NCBI GenBank assembly: GCA_963582805.1
Contig: CAUZTZ010000059.1
Span: forward strand, 1 to 15,910
DNA: 15,910 nt
Reading direction: 5' to 3'
From: GCA-2687515 sp963582805
GTDB lineage: Bacteria > Pseudomonadota > Alphaproteobacteria > Rhodospirillales > UBA2165
This document shows positions 6,755 through 14,744 of this stretch, one piece after another. Position 1 is the first letter of the stretch. Each line of letters starts with the position of its first letter. Made by a program: the position numbers and the translations under genes. The notes under the pieces were generated by a model. That model had not been told where the DNA came from. It did no database searches and worked only from the letters and a program-made list of their open reading frames with translations.

Positions 6755-7768
6755 ATGGCCCGCATTGTACTCGGCGTTGCCACGTCGCACAGCCCCATGT
6801 TGTCGCTGGCGCCGGAGCATTGGGATATCCGCACCCAGGCCGACCGGGACGAGCCGGCGCACCCCTATCGGGGCGGCACTTATGGTTTCGATGCGCTGAT
6901 GGATGTGCGGCCCACGAAGGCCTTCACCGAACAGAACCATATCGACGTGCGGCGCAAGAATTATGCGCGCTGCCAGGCCGGGCTGGATGCCCTCGGCGCC
7001 AAAATCGATGAAGTTGATCCCGATCTGCTGGTGGTCATCGGCGATGATCAGGAAGACTGGTTCCACACCGACGTTTTGCCCGCCTTCACGGTGTTTTATG
7101 GCGCCACGGTTTACGGCGAGGGCTTCGATCCCACCAATCCGCCGGACGATATGCCGGCGCCCATGGTTCCGGTGCGCTCCAATTATCGCCCGCTGGTTGA
7201 TACCGACCATCCCACCGATGCGGATTTGGGTCTTAAAATTATCGAGCAGGCCATGGCCGATGAGTTCGATGTCACCTCGTCCAACATGGCGCCCACGAAC
7301 GCCGATGGTCCCATCGGCATCGGCCATGCCTTCGAATTCGTCAATCGGCGCATCTTGAAAGACCGGGTGGTGCCGAGCGTGCCGATCCTGTTGAACACCT
7401 ATTATCCGCCCAACCAGCCGTCGGCCCGGCGCTGCTACGCGTTTGGCCGCTCTATCGGGCGAGCCATCGGCGCGTGGGAGCGGGACTGCACCATCGGCGT
7501 GGTGGCGTCCGGCGGGCTCACCCATTTCGTTATCGACGAGGAAACCGATTGGCGCCTGATCGAGGCCATGAAGACCCACGATATCGACGCCTTCGCTGCC
7601 GAGCCGGCGCACACCTTTCAGTCGGGTACGTCGGAAATCAAAAACTGGATCACGCTGCTGGGCGTCTTGGCGGAAACCGGCTTCGCAATGGATTTGATCG
7701 ATTACGTGCCGTGTTACCGGTCCGATGCGGGCACCGGCACCGCCATGGGCTTCGCCACCTGGAGCTGA
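6755..7768 (+). CDS. Single-chain LigB-type (class III) extradiol ring-cleavage dioxygenase
   Basis: This 337-residue protein belongs to the LigB superfamily. His12 in ATSHSPML and His62 in EQNHIDVR match the two iron-ligand histidines of LigB almost position for position. His191 in GIGHAFEFV fits the acid-base histidine, and Glu262/263 in SGGLTHFVIDEETD fits the iron-ligand glutamate. Family members open catechol rings next to the hydroxyls with Fe(II) and O2. With pobA downstream, protocatechuate (4,5-cleavage) is a likely substrate, but gallate-type substrates are possible. It is somewhat longer than LigB (about 300 residues), and no separate LigA subunit gene is present. The ATG at 6755 follows GGAGG by eight bases; an in-frame ATG at 6704 has no such support. 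The first gene of the plus-strand operon. Confidence 0.85.
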   Translation: MARIVLGVATSHSPMLSLAPEHWDIRTQADRDEPAHPYRGGTYGFDALMDVRPTKAFTEQNHIDVRRKNYARCQAGLDALGAKIDEVDPDLLVVIGDDQEDWFHTDVLPAFTVFYGATVYGEGFDPTNPPDDMPAPMVPVRSNYRPLVDTDHPTDADLGLKIIEQAMADEFDVTSSNMAPTNADGPIGIGHAFEFVNRRILKDRVVPSVPILLNTYYPPNQPSARRCYAFGRSIGRAIGAWERDCTIGVVASGGLTHFVIDEETDWRLIEAMKTHDIDAFAAEPAHTFQSGTSEIKNWITLLGVLAETGFAMDLIDYVPCYRSDAGTGTAMGFATWS

Positions 7769-7820
7769 TGGCGCCGAGCCAATAGAAAAACTGTCGCCGA
7801 AACTTGGCAAGGAGGCAATC

Positions 7821-8993
7821 ATGCGCACACAAGTCGGCATCATCGGCGCCGGGCCGTCGGGGCTTTTGCTGAGCCAGCTCTTGCATCTGCAAGGCATCGA
7901 AAGCGTCGTGCTGGAACGGCGCTCACCGGACTATGTATTGGGCCGCATCCGCGCCGGCGTTCTGGAAGAGGGCATGGTCGATATGCTGCGCCGCGCCGAA
8001 TGCGCCGAACGCATGGACGCTGAAGGGCTGATCCATGACGGCTTCGAGATTTGCTTCGGCGAGGTGCGCCACCGCATCGATTTGAAGAAACATACCGGCG
8101 TCGGCGTCATGGTCTATGGCCAGACCGAAGTGACCAAGGATCTGATGGACGCCCGCGCCGTCGCCGGCGGGGCCGTAATATACGAAGCCGAAAAAGTGGC
8201 AATACACGATCTGGACACAAATACGCCGAAGCTTACCTACCAAAAGGACGGCGCCGAGCATGAAGTGGTCTGCGATTACATCGCCGGCTGCGACGGCTTT
8301 CATGGTCCCAGCCGCCGGGCCATGCCCGATGATGTCTTGAAGGAGCATGAGCGGGTCTACCCCTTCGGCTGGCTCGGCATCCTCACCGATACGCGGCCCG
8401 TGGCTGACGAGCTGATCTACGTCAATCACTGGCGCGGCTTTGCGCTTTGTTCCATGCGCTCCATGACGCGCAGCCGTTATTACATCCAATGCGCTTTCGA
8501 TGAGAATTTGGAGGAATGGACCGACGACCGTTTCTGGGACGAATTGCGCGTGCGCCTGCCCGCCGACGCCGCCGAAGGCATCGAAATGGGTCCCGCCATC
8601 GAAAAAAGCATCGCGCCGTTGCGCAGTTTCGTTGCCGAGCCCATGCGCCACGGGCGTCTATTCCTGGCCGGCGACGCCGCCCACATCGTGCCGCCGACCG
8701 GGGCCAAGGGGCTCAATCTGGCGGCGTCCGACATTCATTTTCTGTCGAACGCGCTAATCGCCTATTACCAGGACGGCCAGACCGATCTTATGGACAGCTA
8801 TTCCGACAAATGCCTGAACCGCATCTGGAAGGCAGAGCGGTTCTCTTGGTGGATGACCACGGTGCTGCACCGCTTCCCCGACCAGAACAGTTTCGATCGG
8901 GGCATCCAGCTGGCCGAGTTGGAGTACCTGACCAGCTCCCAGCCGGCGCAAGCGGCGTTCGCGGAAAACTATGTGGGGCTGCCGTTTGAGTAG
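7821..8993 (+). CDS. pobA: 4-hydroxybenzoate 3-monooxygenase (PobA)
   Basis: This 390-residue flavoprotein makes protocatechuate from 4-hydroxybenzoate with NADPH and O2 in the cytoplasm. It starts MRTQVGIIGAGPSGLLLSQL (FAD fold) and contains LERRSPDYVLGRIRAGVLE, with Arg33, Tyr38 and Arg44 at the same numbers as Pseudomonas PobA. The substrate-binding block DELIYVNHWRGFALCS and the following RSMTRSRYY keep the Tyr201-, Ser212-, Arg214- and Tyr222-type residues. LAGDAAHIVPPTGAKGLNL is the second FAD motif, and the C-terminal ENYVGLPFE keeps the Tyr385 equivalent. Length matches the usual 390-395. The ATG at 7821 has AAGGAGG (7809-7815) five bases upstream. It follows the LigB-type gene after 52 bases and is probably co-transcribed. 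The call is close to certain. Confidence 0.97.
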   Translation: MRTQVGIIGAGPSGLLLSQLLHLQGIESVVLERRSPDYVLGRIRAGVLEEGMVDMLRRAECAERMDAEGLIHDGFEICFGEVRHRIDLKKHTGVGVMVYGQTEVTKDLMDARAVAGGAVIYEAEKVAIHDLDTNTPKLTYQKDGAEHEVVCDYIAGCDGFHGPSRRAMPDDVLKEHERVYPFGWLGILTDTRPVADELIYVNHWRGFALCSMRSMTRSRYYIQCAFDENLEEWTDDRFWDELRVRLPADAAEGIEMGPAIEKSIAPLRSFVAEPMRHGRLFLAGDAAHIVPPTGAKGLNLAASDIHFLSNALIAYYQDGQTDLMDSYSDKCLNRIWKAERFSWWMTTVLHRFPDQNSFDRGIQLAELEYLTSSQPAQAAFAENYVGLPFE

Positions 8994-8994
8994 A

Positions 8995-9010
8995 GGGGGC
9001 GCTATCCCCC
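8995..9010. terminator. Small G/C hairpin between convergent genes
   Basis: Five Gs (8995-8999) and five Cs (9006-9010) flank a six-base loop between the pobA stop and the end of the opposite-strand dehydrogenase. Only eight bases separate the two genes. There is no T-run on either strand, so a terminator role is tentative. Confidence 0.25.
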
Positions 9011-9973
9011 CGCCTTCGGCATCAAATCCATGTGCTGGAGCAAGGCGATAAACGTCGCCAGCTTTTCGCGGCGGTATTCTTCGGCGTCGATCTTTTCGAA
9101 ATCATAAAACCCCTTGCCGGTTTTGAGGCCTAGGTCGCCGGCTTGCATTTTTTCGGCAACAATGGCCGGCGGGGCGAAGCGGGGGTCCAGCTTTTCCGCC
9201 AGATAGTTGCCGGCGTGGTAGAGAATATCGACGCCGCCGTAATCGGTGAACTCAACCAAGCCCATGGTGGCGTAGCGGATGCCGAAACCGGTGCGCACCG
9301 CCTTGTCGATATCTTCCGCCGTGGCGACGCCTTCTTCGACCATGCGCGCCGCCTCGTTCATGGCGCCCGCTTGCAGGCGCGGCACGATGTAGCCCGGCGA
9401 TGCGTTGCAGCGCACGGTTACTTTGCCGATGGATTCCAACAGCGACGTGAAGCGGGCAATCACGTCCTCGGAGGTGTGCGCCGACGGGCTGACCTCCACC
9501 AGCGGGATCAGATAGGCCGGGTTGAGGAAATGGGCGTTGAGGAAATTTTGCGGGTGTTTGGTGTGTTCGGCCAGCTCGGTCGACAGCATGGTCGAGGTGG
9601 TTGAGGCGATGATGGCATCGGCGGGCGCCATATTGCTGGCCCGGGCCAGGGCGTCGGCCTTGGCATCCATGGTTTCGGTGACGCCTTCGAACACATAATC
9701 GGCGGCGCCGAGCACCGTTTCGGCATCGGCGAGCCGCGCCAGGTGGATGCGGTCCAGCACCGATGGGATTTGGGCCGCGTCCATGGCGCCGAGGGAGGCC
9801 AGGATTTCCAGGTTCCCGGCAATCTCGGCGCGCGCTTCGGCCAGCAGGGCATCGCTGCCGCCGGCTCCCCTTTCTTTGAAATCCAGGATGGTGACCGGGT
9901 GGCCGGAATAGGCGAAGGCGTGGGCGATGCCGCGCCCCATGCGCCCGGCGCCCAAGGCCACGATGGCGGTCAC
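9002..9973 (-). CDS. 3-hydroxyacyl-CoA dehydrogenase-family NAD-dependent dehydrogenase
   Basis: This 323-residue protein has an N-terminal Rossmann fold (GAGRMGRGIA, residues 8-17, with Asp31 ending the second strand, which favours NAD over NADP). The family's catalytic signature NAHFLNPAYLIPLVEV follows, with His148 and Glu160 as the usual pair. The C-terminal 3HCDH domain includes SPGYIVPRLQAGAMNEA and GLKTGKGFYDF. Relatives oxidise 3-hydroxyacyl-CoA, 3-hydroxybutyryl-CoA or free hydroxyacids such as L-gulonate. No thiolase or enoyl-CoA hydratase is nearby, so a free hydroxyacid is plausible. It is the last gene of its operon. The GTG start at 9973 overlaps the TGA of the upstream opine dehydrogenase homologue (GTGA), giving coupled translation. 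It ends eight bases from the convergent pobA stop. Confidence 0.85.
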   Translation of the reverse strand: MTAIVALGAGRMGRGIAHAFAYSGHPVTILDFKERGAGGSDALLAEARAEIAGNLEILASLGAMDAAQIPSVLDRIHLARLADAETVLGAADYVFEGVTETMDAKADALARASNMAPADAIIASTTSTMLSTELAEHTKHPQNFLNAHFLNPAYLIPLVEVSPSAHTSEDVIARFTSLLESIGKVTVRCNASPGYIVPRLQAGAMNEAARMVEEGVATAEDIDKAVRTGFGIRYATMGLVEFTDYGGVDILYHAGNYLAEKLDPRFAPPAIVAEKMQAGDLGLKTGKGFYDFEKIDAEEYRREKLATFIALLQHMDLMPKAGG

Positions 9974-11040
9974 GTCCGGAAACCCGATTGCAGCAACGCA
10001 GCCAGATCATCCCGGCTTAACCCATCCAGGCCGAGGCTGGCCAAGGTGCGCCCGGTCGCCTTGAAGTCGGTGCCGGTGATGGCGCCGCCGATAGAAAGGA
10101 AGCCGTTGATCAAAGGCAGATCGAGCCCCGCCAATTGCCCAAGCGAGCTCATCAATGACAGCCCGAGCCTTGTGTCCTCGACCATGTAGCGGTGGCCCAA
10201 TAGGTCAATATTTTCGCGCCAATCGCCACTGTCGGTGAGCCGCTCGTGGGAGGCGTTGCCGTACATCCATTCGTCGCGTTTGTCGTCGTAGTGATCGGCC
10301 AGGGGAAAGTGCGGCGCGCCGTAGCCCAAAGCCTCGCGAAGCGCCATGCGTTCCGCGTCGAGGGCATCGGTGGTGCGCCGGATCGATGGCTGGGTGCCTT
10401 CATTATGGATATCCCATTCATCGAAATGTTCCAGCGGCCCGGCATTCATGATGATCAGCGGCGGATGGATGATCGGCCCGGCGTTCATCAGCGCGCCGCT
10501 GAGCACATCGGTGAGCGGTTCCACCGGATAGACCTGGCCGATCACGTCCAGGGCGCGGGCCGTCTGGCTGGCCGGAAAGACGCCGGTGGGCAGGCGCGTC
10601 GCGTACACGCTGATGCGCACATGACCGGCGTCCTGTTTGCGCGCCAGGTACGGCAAGGTCCCGGTTTCTGCGAAGGCGGCGGTGGCCCGATTGCCGGCGT
10701 CCAGGGCGGTCTGGGCGAACATCATCGATCCCAAGGTGCCGGGCGGCAGAAACGCCACCTGGCCGTCTTGCCAGTGCGGCGCCAGCCTTTTCGACAGATC
10801 AAAGTGGCTGGTGGCGGGCAGGGGCACGACCACCAATTCGGCGCCCGCCATGGCTTCGCCTACGTCAGCCGTGGCCAGCGCAATTTTGATGTCGCGGCTG
10901 CCTTGCCAGTCGGTGAGGGTGATGGTGGGCGCAAGGGCGGCGGCGTCTCTTCTCCAGAAACGCACCCGGTGTCCGGCCTCGGTCAGATGCGCCGCCGCTG
11001 CGTAACAGCCATGGCCGCCGCCGATGACCGCGATCTCCAT
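9970..11040 (-). CDS. NAD/NADP octopine (opine) dehydrogenase-family protein
   Basis: This 356-residue protein has an N-terminal nucleotide fold (VIGGGHGCYAAAAHLTEAGH). The second strand ends RFWRRD without an early acidic residue, hinting at NADP(H). The C-terminal octopine-dehydrogenase domain has MNAGPIIHPPLIIMNAG with the conserved histidine (His192), and RYMVEDTRLGL. Opine dehydrogenases reversibly join an amino acid and a 2-oxoacid by reductive amination. In the reverse direction they release the 2-oxoacid, a suitable substrate for the ThDP decarboxylase encoded just upstream. Two bases separate its ATG (11040) from the stop of the decarboxylase beta-type subunit, and its own stop overlaps the next start, so it is firmly in the operon. 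Physiological direction and substrates are inference. Confidence 0.82.
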   Translation of the reverse strand: MEIAVIGGGHGCYAAAAHLTEAGHRVRFWRRDAAALAPTITLTDWQGSRDIKIALATADVGEAMAGAELVVVPLPATSHFDLSKRLAPHWQDGQVAFLPPGTLGSMMFAQTALDAGNRATAAFAETGTLPYLARKQDAGHVRISVYATRLPTGVFPASQTARALDVIGQVYPVEPLTDVLSGALMNAGPIIHPPLIIMNAGPLEHFDEWDIHNEGTQPSIRRTTDALDAERMALREALGYGAPHFPLADHYDDKRDEWMYGNASHERLTDSGDWRENIDLLGHRYMVEDTRLGLSLMSSLGQLAGLDLPLINGFLSIGGAITGTDFKATGRTLASLGLDGLSRDDLAALLQSGFRT

Positions 11041-11042
11041 GA

Positions 11043-11606
11043 TTATTTCAAGGCCGCCCTGAAATCGTCGCGGATTTGGGCGCCGTGCATCATCCGGTAA
11101 TCCATCTCCGGCGGCGGTCCGGGCTCGATCTTGAGTCCGGCGAACACCGGGCCTTCGGCCTGTAACAAGGAGCCCAGGCCGCTTTGAAAGTCATCCAGCT
11201 CGGAAAATTCGGATGCGCTGGCATAGCCGGCGGCGCGGGCGAAGCCGGCGAAATCGGCGTTGCCGGCGCCCGGAATGGCGTGCCCGCCATTGGCTTCGTA
11301 GGTGCCGTTCTCGGCCACGAAATGGATCAGGTTTTTGGGCGCCTGGGCCGCGATGGTGACCAGCGATCCCATATTCATGAGCAGGCTGCCGTCGCCGTCG
11401 AGCACCACCACGCGCCGTTCCGGCATGCCGATGGCGAGGCCGAGGGCGTGGGATGAGGCCAGGCCCATGGCGCCGGTGAAGATGTAGTTGAGCGGGCTGG
11501 GCCGGATTTTGATCCAGTCGAAGGCGGTCGTGTAGACGGCAACGACAATGGCATCGTCGCTCAATTGATCGGCCAATATCTCCAAGCATTCGTTGCGCTT
11601 CATCAT
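11043..11606 (-). CDS. ThDP-dependent decarboxylase, beta-type (PP-domain) subunit, sulfopyruvate decarboxylase-like
   Basis: This 187-residue protein corresponds to the ThDP pyrophosphate-binding half of enzymes such as sulfopyruvate decarboxylase (ComE) and phosphonopyruvate decarboxylase. The GDG motif is at residues 71-73 (VLDGDGSLLMNMGS), followed 26-27 residues on by ENGTYE, whose Asn100 completes the Mg/ThDP motif. GAMGLASSHALGLAIG before it is the usual strand-helix preceding that motif. The partner subunit is encoded just upstream, four bases away. The start is ATG at 11606, or the ATG immediately after it. No sulfolactate-pathway or phosphoenolpyruvate-mutase gene is in the window, so neither sulfopyruvate nor phosphonopyruvate can be claimed as substrate. 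A 2-oxoacid is very likely. Confidence 0.83.
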   Translation of the reverse strand: MMKRNECLEILADQLSDDAIVVAVYTTAFDWIKIRPSPLNYIFTGAMGLASSHALGLAIGMPERRVVVLDGDGSLLMNMGSLVTIAAQAPKNLIHFVAENGTYEANGGHAIPGAGNADFAGFARAAGYASASEFSELDDFQSGLGSLLQAEGPVFAGLKIEPGPPPEMDYRMMHGAQIRDDFRAALK

Positions 11607-11610
11607 TGCC

Positions 11611-12141
11611 CTATTCCGCTCCCGGGCTCTGCCCGATTAAAAGGGCTGTGGGGCGCGAGGTTTTGTAAGCCGCCTCGATGGCCGGGGCGATCAGGGCGAC
11701 GTCGTTTTCGGTCTCGATCAACGCGCGCGCAATGCCCATGGCGTCCAGGATCGGCTCGACAATGCGGACGCCGTAATTGCGGGCTTCGGTGGGCGCCTCG
11801 CCGGCCTGCTTGCCCAACAGGCCAACCATCAGGCAGATCGGCATTTCATATTCGACGCCGACGGCGCGGATGGCGTTTATGGAATCCAAAAATCCGGTGT
11901 TCTGGATCAGGATAAGCGACCGTTTCCCGGCATAAGACAGCCCGGCCGAGATGCCGATGCCCTCGTCTTCCTTGCAGACGGTAATATGGCGGAGGCTCCC
12001 GTCGTTCGATATGGGCCTGAGGAGACCGTCGCTGGTGGTGATATCGGGCACCGTGATGACGGTAGCGATACCGGCGGATTTCACCGCCCGGATAATGCTG
12101 GCCCCCAGAACGGGATCGGCAGCGGGCCCCGGATCACTCAC
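11611..12141 (-). CDS. ThDP-dependent decarboxylase, alpha-type (Pyr-domain) subunit, sulfopyruvate decarboxylase-like
   Basis: This 176-residue protein is the pyrimidine-binding half of a split ThDP decarboxylase of the ComD type. TVPDITTSDGL is followed by HITVCKEDEGIGISAGLSYAG, in which Glu58, nine residues before the last glycine of the SAG motif, is the expected cofactor-activating glutamate. RSLILIQNTGFLDSINAI and PICLMVGLLG continue the typical fold. It should pair with the downstream beta-type subunit so that each active site forms between the two chains. The start is a GTG at 12141 that overlaps the last codons of the TRAP permease gene by eight bases, which couples transport and decarboxylation genetically. 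The substrate is unassigned; see the beta-type subunit. Confidence 0.82.
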   Translation of the reverse strand: MSDPGPAADPVLGASIIRAVKSAGIATVITVPDITTSDGLLRPISNDGSLRHITVCKEDEGIGISAGLSYAGKRSLILIQNTGFLDSINAIRAVGVEYEMPICLMVGLLGKQAGEAPTEARNYGVRIVEPILDAMGIARALIETENDVALIAPAIEAAYKTSRPTALLIGQSPGAE

Positions 12142-14626
12142 CGGGCGCCGGGCCCGAGAGCTGGCGTTTGCCGCGGTTCAATTGGATGGCGAAGGTGCCG
12201 ATCACCAGCGCCACGCCGACCACGTAGGTTTGCATCAACAATGCGGCCTCGATATCGAACAGAAAGCGGATCAGCCGGTCGATGGGCAATAACAGGCAGG
12301 CCGCGGCGATGCCCAGCATCAATCGTTCCACCGGGATGGTGTCCATCAGGCCCCGTGATTCCAGGAACGCCGCCCAGGCGATAACGCCGATGACGCAGGC
12401 AAACACGGTTACGGCGATATCGAACAATGAACCGTCGAGCAGAATCGGCGTATAGACGAACAGGAACGGCATCACCAGGATCATCGATGCCAGGCGCAAA
12501 GCCTCGAAACCGGTTTTCACCGGGTCGGACTTGGCGATCGCGCTGGCCGCGTAGGCCGCCAGCGCCACCGGCGGTGTTACCGCAGATACCACCGCCACCC
12601 AATAGCTGATCATGTGGGCGGCCATGGTCGGCACGCCAAACTCGGTCAACGCGCCAACCGCGAAGATCGCCAGAATCACATAGGAGGCGACAATCGGCAG
12701 ACCCATGCCGATGATGTAACCGGCGACGATTACCCAGAAGATGGTCAACGGCAATAGCCCGAAGCTCAGCTCCACCAATAGCCCGGACACGCGCCCCGGC
12801 AGATCGCTTTGCGTGGCGCTGGACAACAGAATGCCGAGGACGCCGGCGATACTGCCGACCACCAGCACGTTGCGGGCACCGGCTTCCATGGAAGCCCAAA
12901 CATTCTTGATCACCTCGGTCGCAACCGCCTGCAGGCTGGCGGCCGAGCCGCCATGCTGCAGCGCGTCGGCGCCGAGATCCAGGTTTGCCATCCCGACCGC
13001 CCGCCCGGCGATCAGAATCTCGGCCACCTTGAGAACCAGATAGGTGACCATCACCCAAAACAAGGCATGGCCCAACGATAACCCGATGAAGTCATCCACC
13101 AGCCAGATGAACGGTCCGCCCACGGTCTCGCCGAGGAAATAGACAAAGACGCCGACCAGTAGCGAGATGCCGAGCAAATGCTTGCCGATATAGCTGGAAT
13201 AAGGGGTGCGCACCGAAGTCAGAAGATCCGCGGCACGCAGCATGACGATCAGCACAATGGTCTTTGCCGCCGCCAAAAATGCCGAATCGCCGATCACCAG
13301 ATAATAGACCATTACCGGGATCGGCATCAAAAGATGCAGCCGCGGCAGGATGTTGCTCCACGGCGGCAGTTCGTCCACCGAGACCCCGTGCAAGCCATTG
13401 CGGACCGCCCGCAAATAGACGATCAGCGCGACCGAAAGGTAATACAGAATGGCCGGAATGAGCGCGATCTTGACGACTTCGAGGTAGCTGGTCTCGGTCA
13501 GCTCGGCCAGAAGGAACGCGCCGGCGCCCATGATCGGCGGCATATAGGCGCCGCCGGTCGACGCCGCCGCTTCGACGGCGCCGGCAAACTCGGGCTTGTA
13601 GCCGACCCGCTTCATCAATGGGATGGTGAAGGTGCCGGTGGTCACCACGTTGGCGACGCCGGAGCCCGAGATCATGCCGAACAGGCCGCTCGAAGTGACC
13701 GCCGCCATGCCCGGCCCGCCGGTGCGTTGACCGGTAAGCCGGTAGGTGGCGTCGATGATGAACGAGCCGAGCCCGGTCTTTTCCAAAAACGCGCCGAGGA
13801 TGACAAAGATCACCACGTATGTCGCGAACACATCCATGATCAGCCCGGTGATGCCGTCGGTGGCCAGCATCAAAAATTCCATCACCCGGTCGAAGGGAAA
13901 GCCGGGATGGTTTAACAGGCCCGGCATCGCCTCGGCGATGGGCTGGAAGGAATAGATGAAAAACAAAAATCCGATCAACGGAATGATCGGGCCGACCACG
14001 CGCCTGGCCACATCGAAGGAGACCGCGGCCAGCATGCCGGAGAAAAATACCACCGGCGCCGGAACCGGGCCACCGATGCGGGCCGTCAGCTCCTGGGCGG
14101 ACATGATCCACCAGACGGTGACCGAAATCGCCGCCAGCAAAAACAAGTAATCCGACAGCGATGGATTGTTGCCCGGTTTCCTTACCAGGCCTTCATAAAG
14201 ATAGATTGCAATACCGATGGCGCCGCCGATGATGGCGACGACGAGAACATCGGGACCGGTAAACTGGCGCCACAATTCAACCGGATTAAAGAACTGCCAA
14301 TATCCCCAAACCGCGAGCCACGCGCAGACCGCGGTGATATCGACAAAGGCAAATATTTCATCGAGCCAGACCCAGCGTTCGCGGATCGGCTTGCCGCGGC
14401 CCTTGAACAGAAGCAAGGACAAAACCATGACGCCGACCATGAAGGTGCCCTTGAACACCTCGGCCACCGGCGGTCCGAAAAACGAGATATGCAGGAAGAA
14501 ATAGGAAAACGCGACGCCCGCCACCGACAGCAGAACCCGCGCCGGCCCGGTCAAGGTCCGGGGCTGGGCCATTTCCTCGGCAACCAGGCCGATCTTCATC
14601 AATACCGAAAGGGTTCCGCCAGCCAT
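12134..14626 (-). CDS. TRAP transporter permease, fused small and large membrane subunits
   Basis: This 830-residue inner-membrane protein combines the DctQ-like and DctM-like parts in one chain, as usual for TAXI-type TRAP systems. Hydrophobic segments begin near residue 30 and run nearly to the C-terminus. The most conserved block (residues 317-371) includes GMISGSGVANVVTTGTFTIP and STGGAYMPPIMGAGAF, and GMGLPIVASYVI occurs later. It drives sodium- or proton-coupled uptake of a substrate handed over by the periplasmic binding protein encoded upstream. The ATG at 14626 follows a GAGG ribosome binding site at the long end of normal spacing. A 13-bp hairpin separates it from the binding-protein gene, and its end overlaps the decarboxylase alpha-type gene. 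Confidence 0.92.
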   Translation of the reverse strand: MAGGTLSVLMKIGLVAEEMAQPRTLTGPARVLLSVAGVAFSYFFLHISFFGPPVAEVFKGTFMVGVMVLSLLLFKGRGKPIRERWVWLDEIFAFVDITAVCAWLAVWGYWQFFNPVELWRQFTGPDVLVVAIIGGAIGIAIYLYEGLVRKPGNNPSLSDYLFLLAAISVTVWWIMSAQELTARIGGPVPAPVVFFSGMLAAVSFDVARRVVGPIIPLIGFLFFIYSFQPIAEAMPGLLNHPGFPFDRVMEFLMLATDGITGLIMDVFATYVVIFVILGAFLEKTGLGSFIIDATYRLTGQRTGGPGMAAVTSSGLFGMISGSGVANVVTTGTFTIPLMKRVGYKPEFAGAVEAAASTGGAYMPPIMGAGAFLLAELTETSYLEVVKIALIPAILYYLSVALIVYLRAVRNGLHGVSVDELPPWSNILPRLHLLMPIPVMVYYLVIGDSAFLAAAKTIVLIVMLRAADLLTSVRTPYSSYIGKHLLGISLLVGVFVYFLGETVGGPFIWLVDDFIGLSLGHALFWVMVTYLVLKVAEILIAGRAVGMANLDLGADALQHGGSAASLQAVATEVIKNVWASMEAGARNVLVVGSIAGVLGILLSSATQSDLPGRVSGLLVELSFGLLPLTIFWVIVAGYIIGMGLPIVASYVILAIFAVGALTEFGVPTMAAHMISYWVAVVSAVTPPVALAAYAASAIAKSDPVKTGFEALRLASMILVMPFLFVYTPILLDGSLFDIAVTVFACVIGVIAWAAFLESRGLMDTIPVERLMLGIAAACLLLPIDRLIRFLFDIEAALLMQTYVVGVALVIGTFAIQLNRGKRQLSGPAPGE

Positions 14627-14674
14627 ACCGATCTATCCTCGGTTACCGTCAACGATCTAATTCGCCATAAAGGG

Positions 14675-14705
14675 TGCGCGAAGGGAGACCAGCTCCCTTC
14701 GCGCA
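14675..14705 (-). terminator. Strong hairpin between TRAP binding-protein and permease genes
   Basis: A perfect 13-bp stem (14675-14687 with 14693-14705) closes a five-base loop in the 118-base gap between the two genes. On the minus strand it is followed by CCCTTTAT, a poor T-run, so partial termination or protection of the upstream mRNA from 3' decay is more likely than a full stop. Either would give more binding protein than permease, as transport systems of this kind need. Confidence 0.65.
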
Positions 14706-14744
14706 TGATGCAAATTATCGAACAATATCGCTCAAATACGGGTC

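Noticed and set aside
6653..7897. In-frame upstream extension of the amidohydrolase on the minus strand
   Set aside because: It is antisense to the LigB-type dioxygenase and the start of pobA. Homology and a strong ribosome binding site place the real start at 6652.
8170..8245. A patch of lower GC and rarer codons within pobA
   Set aside because: The protein aligns normally with PobA through this segment, so it is ordinary local variation and not evidence of recombination.
11043..12141. Naming the split ThDP enzyme comD/comE (sulfopyruvate decarboxylase)
   Set aside because: Fold and motifs fit, but no coenzyme M, sulfolactate or phosphonate gene is nearby, so the gene symbols would overstate the substrate.
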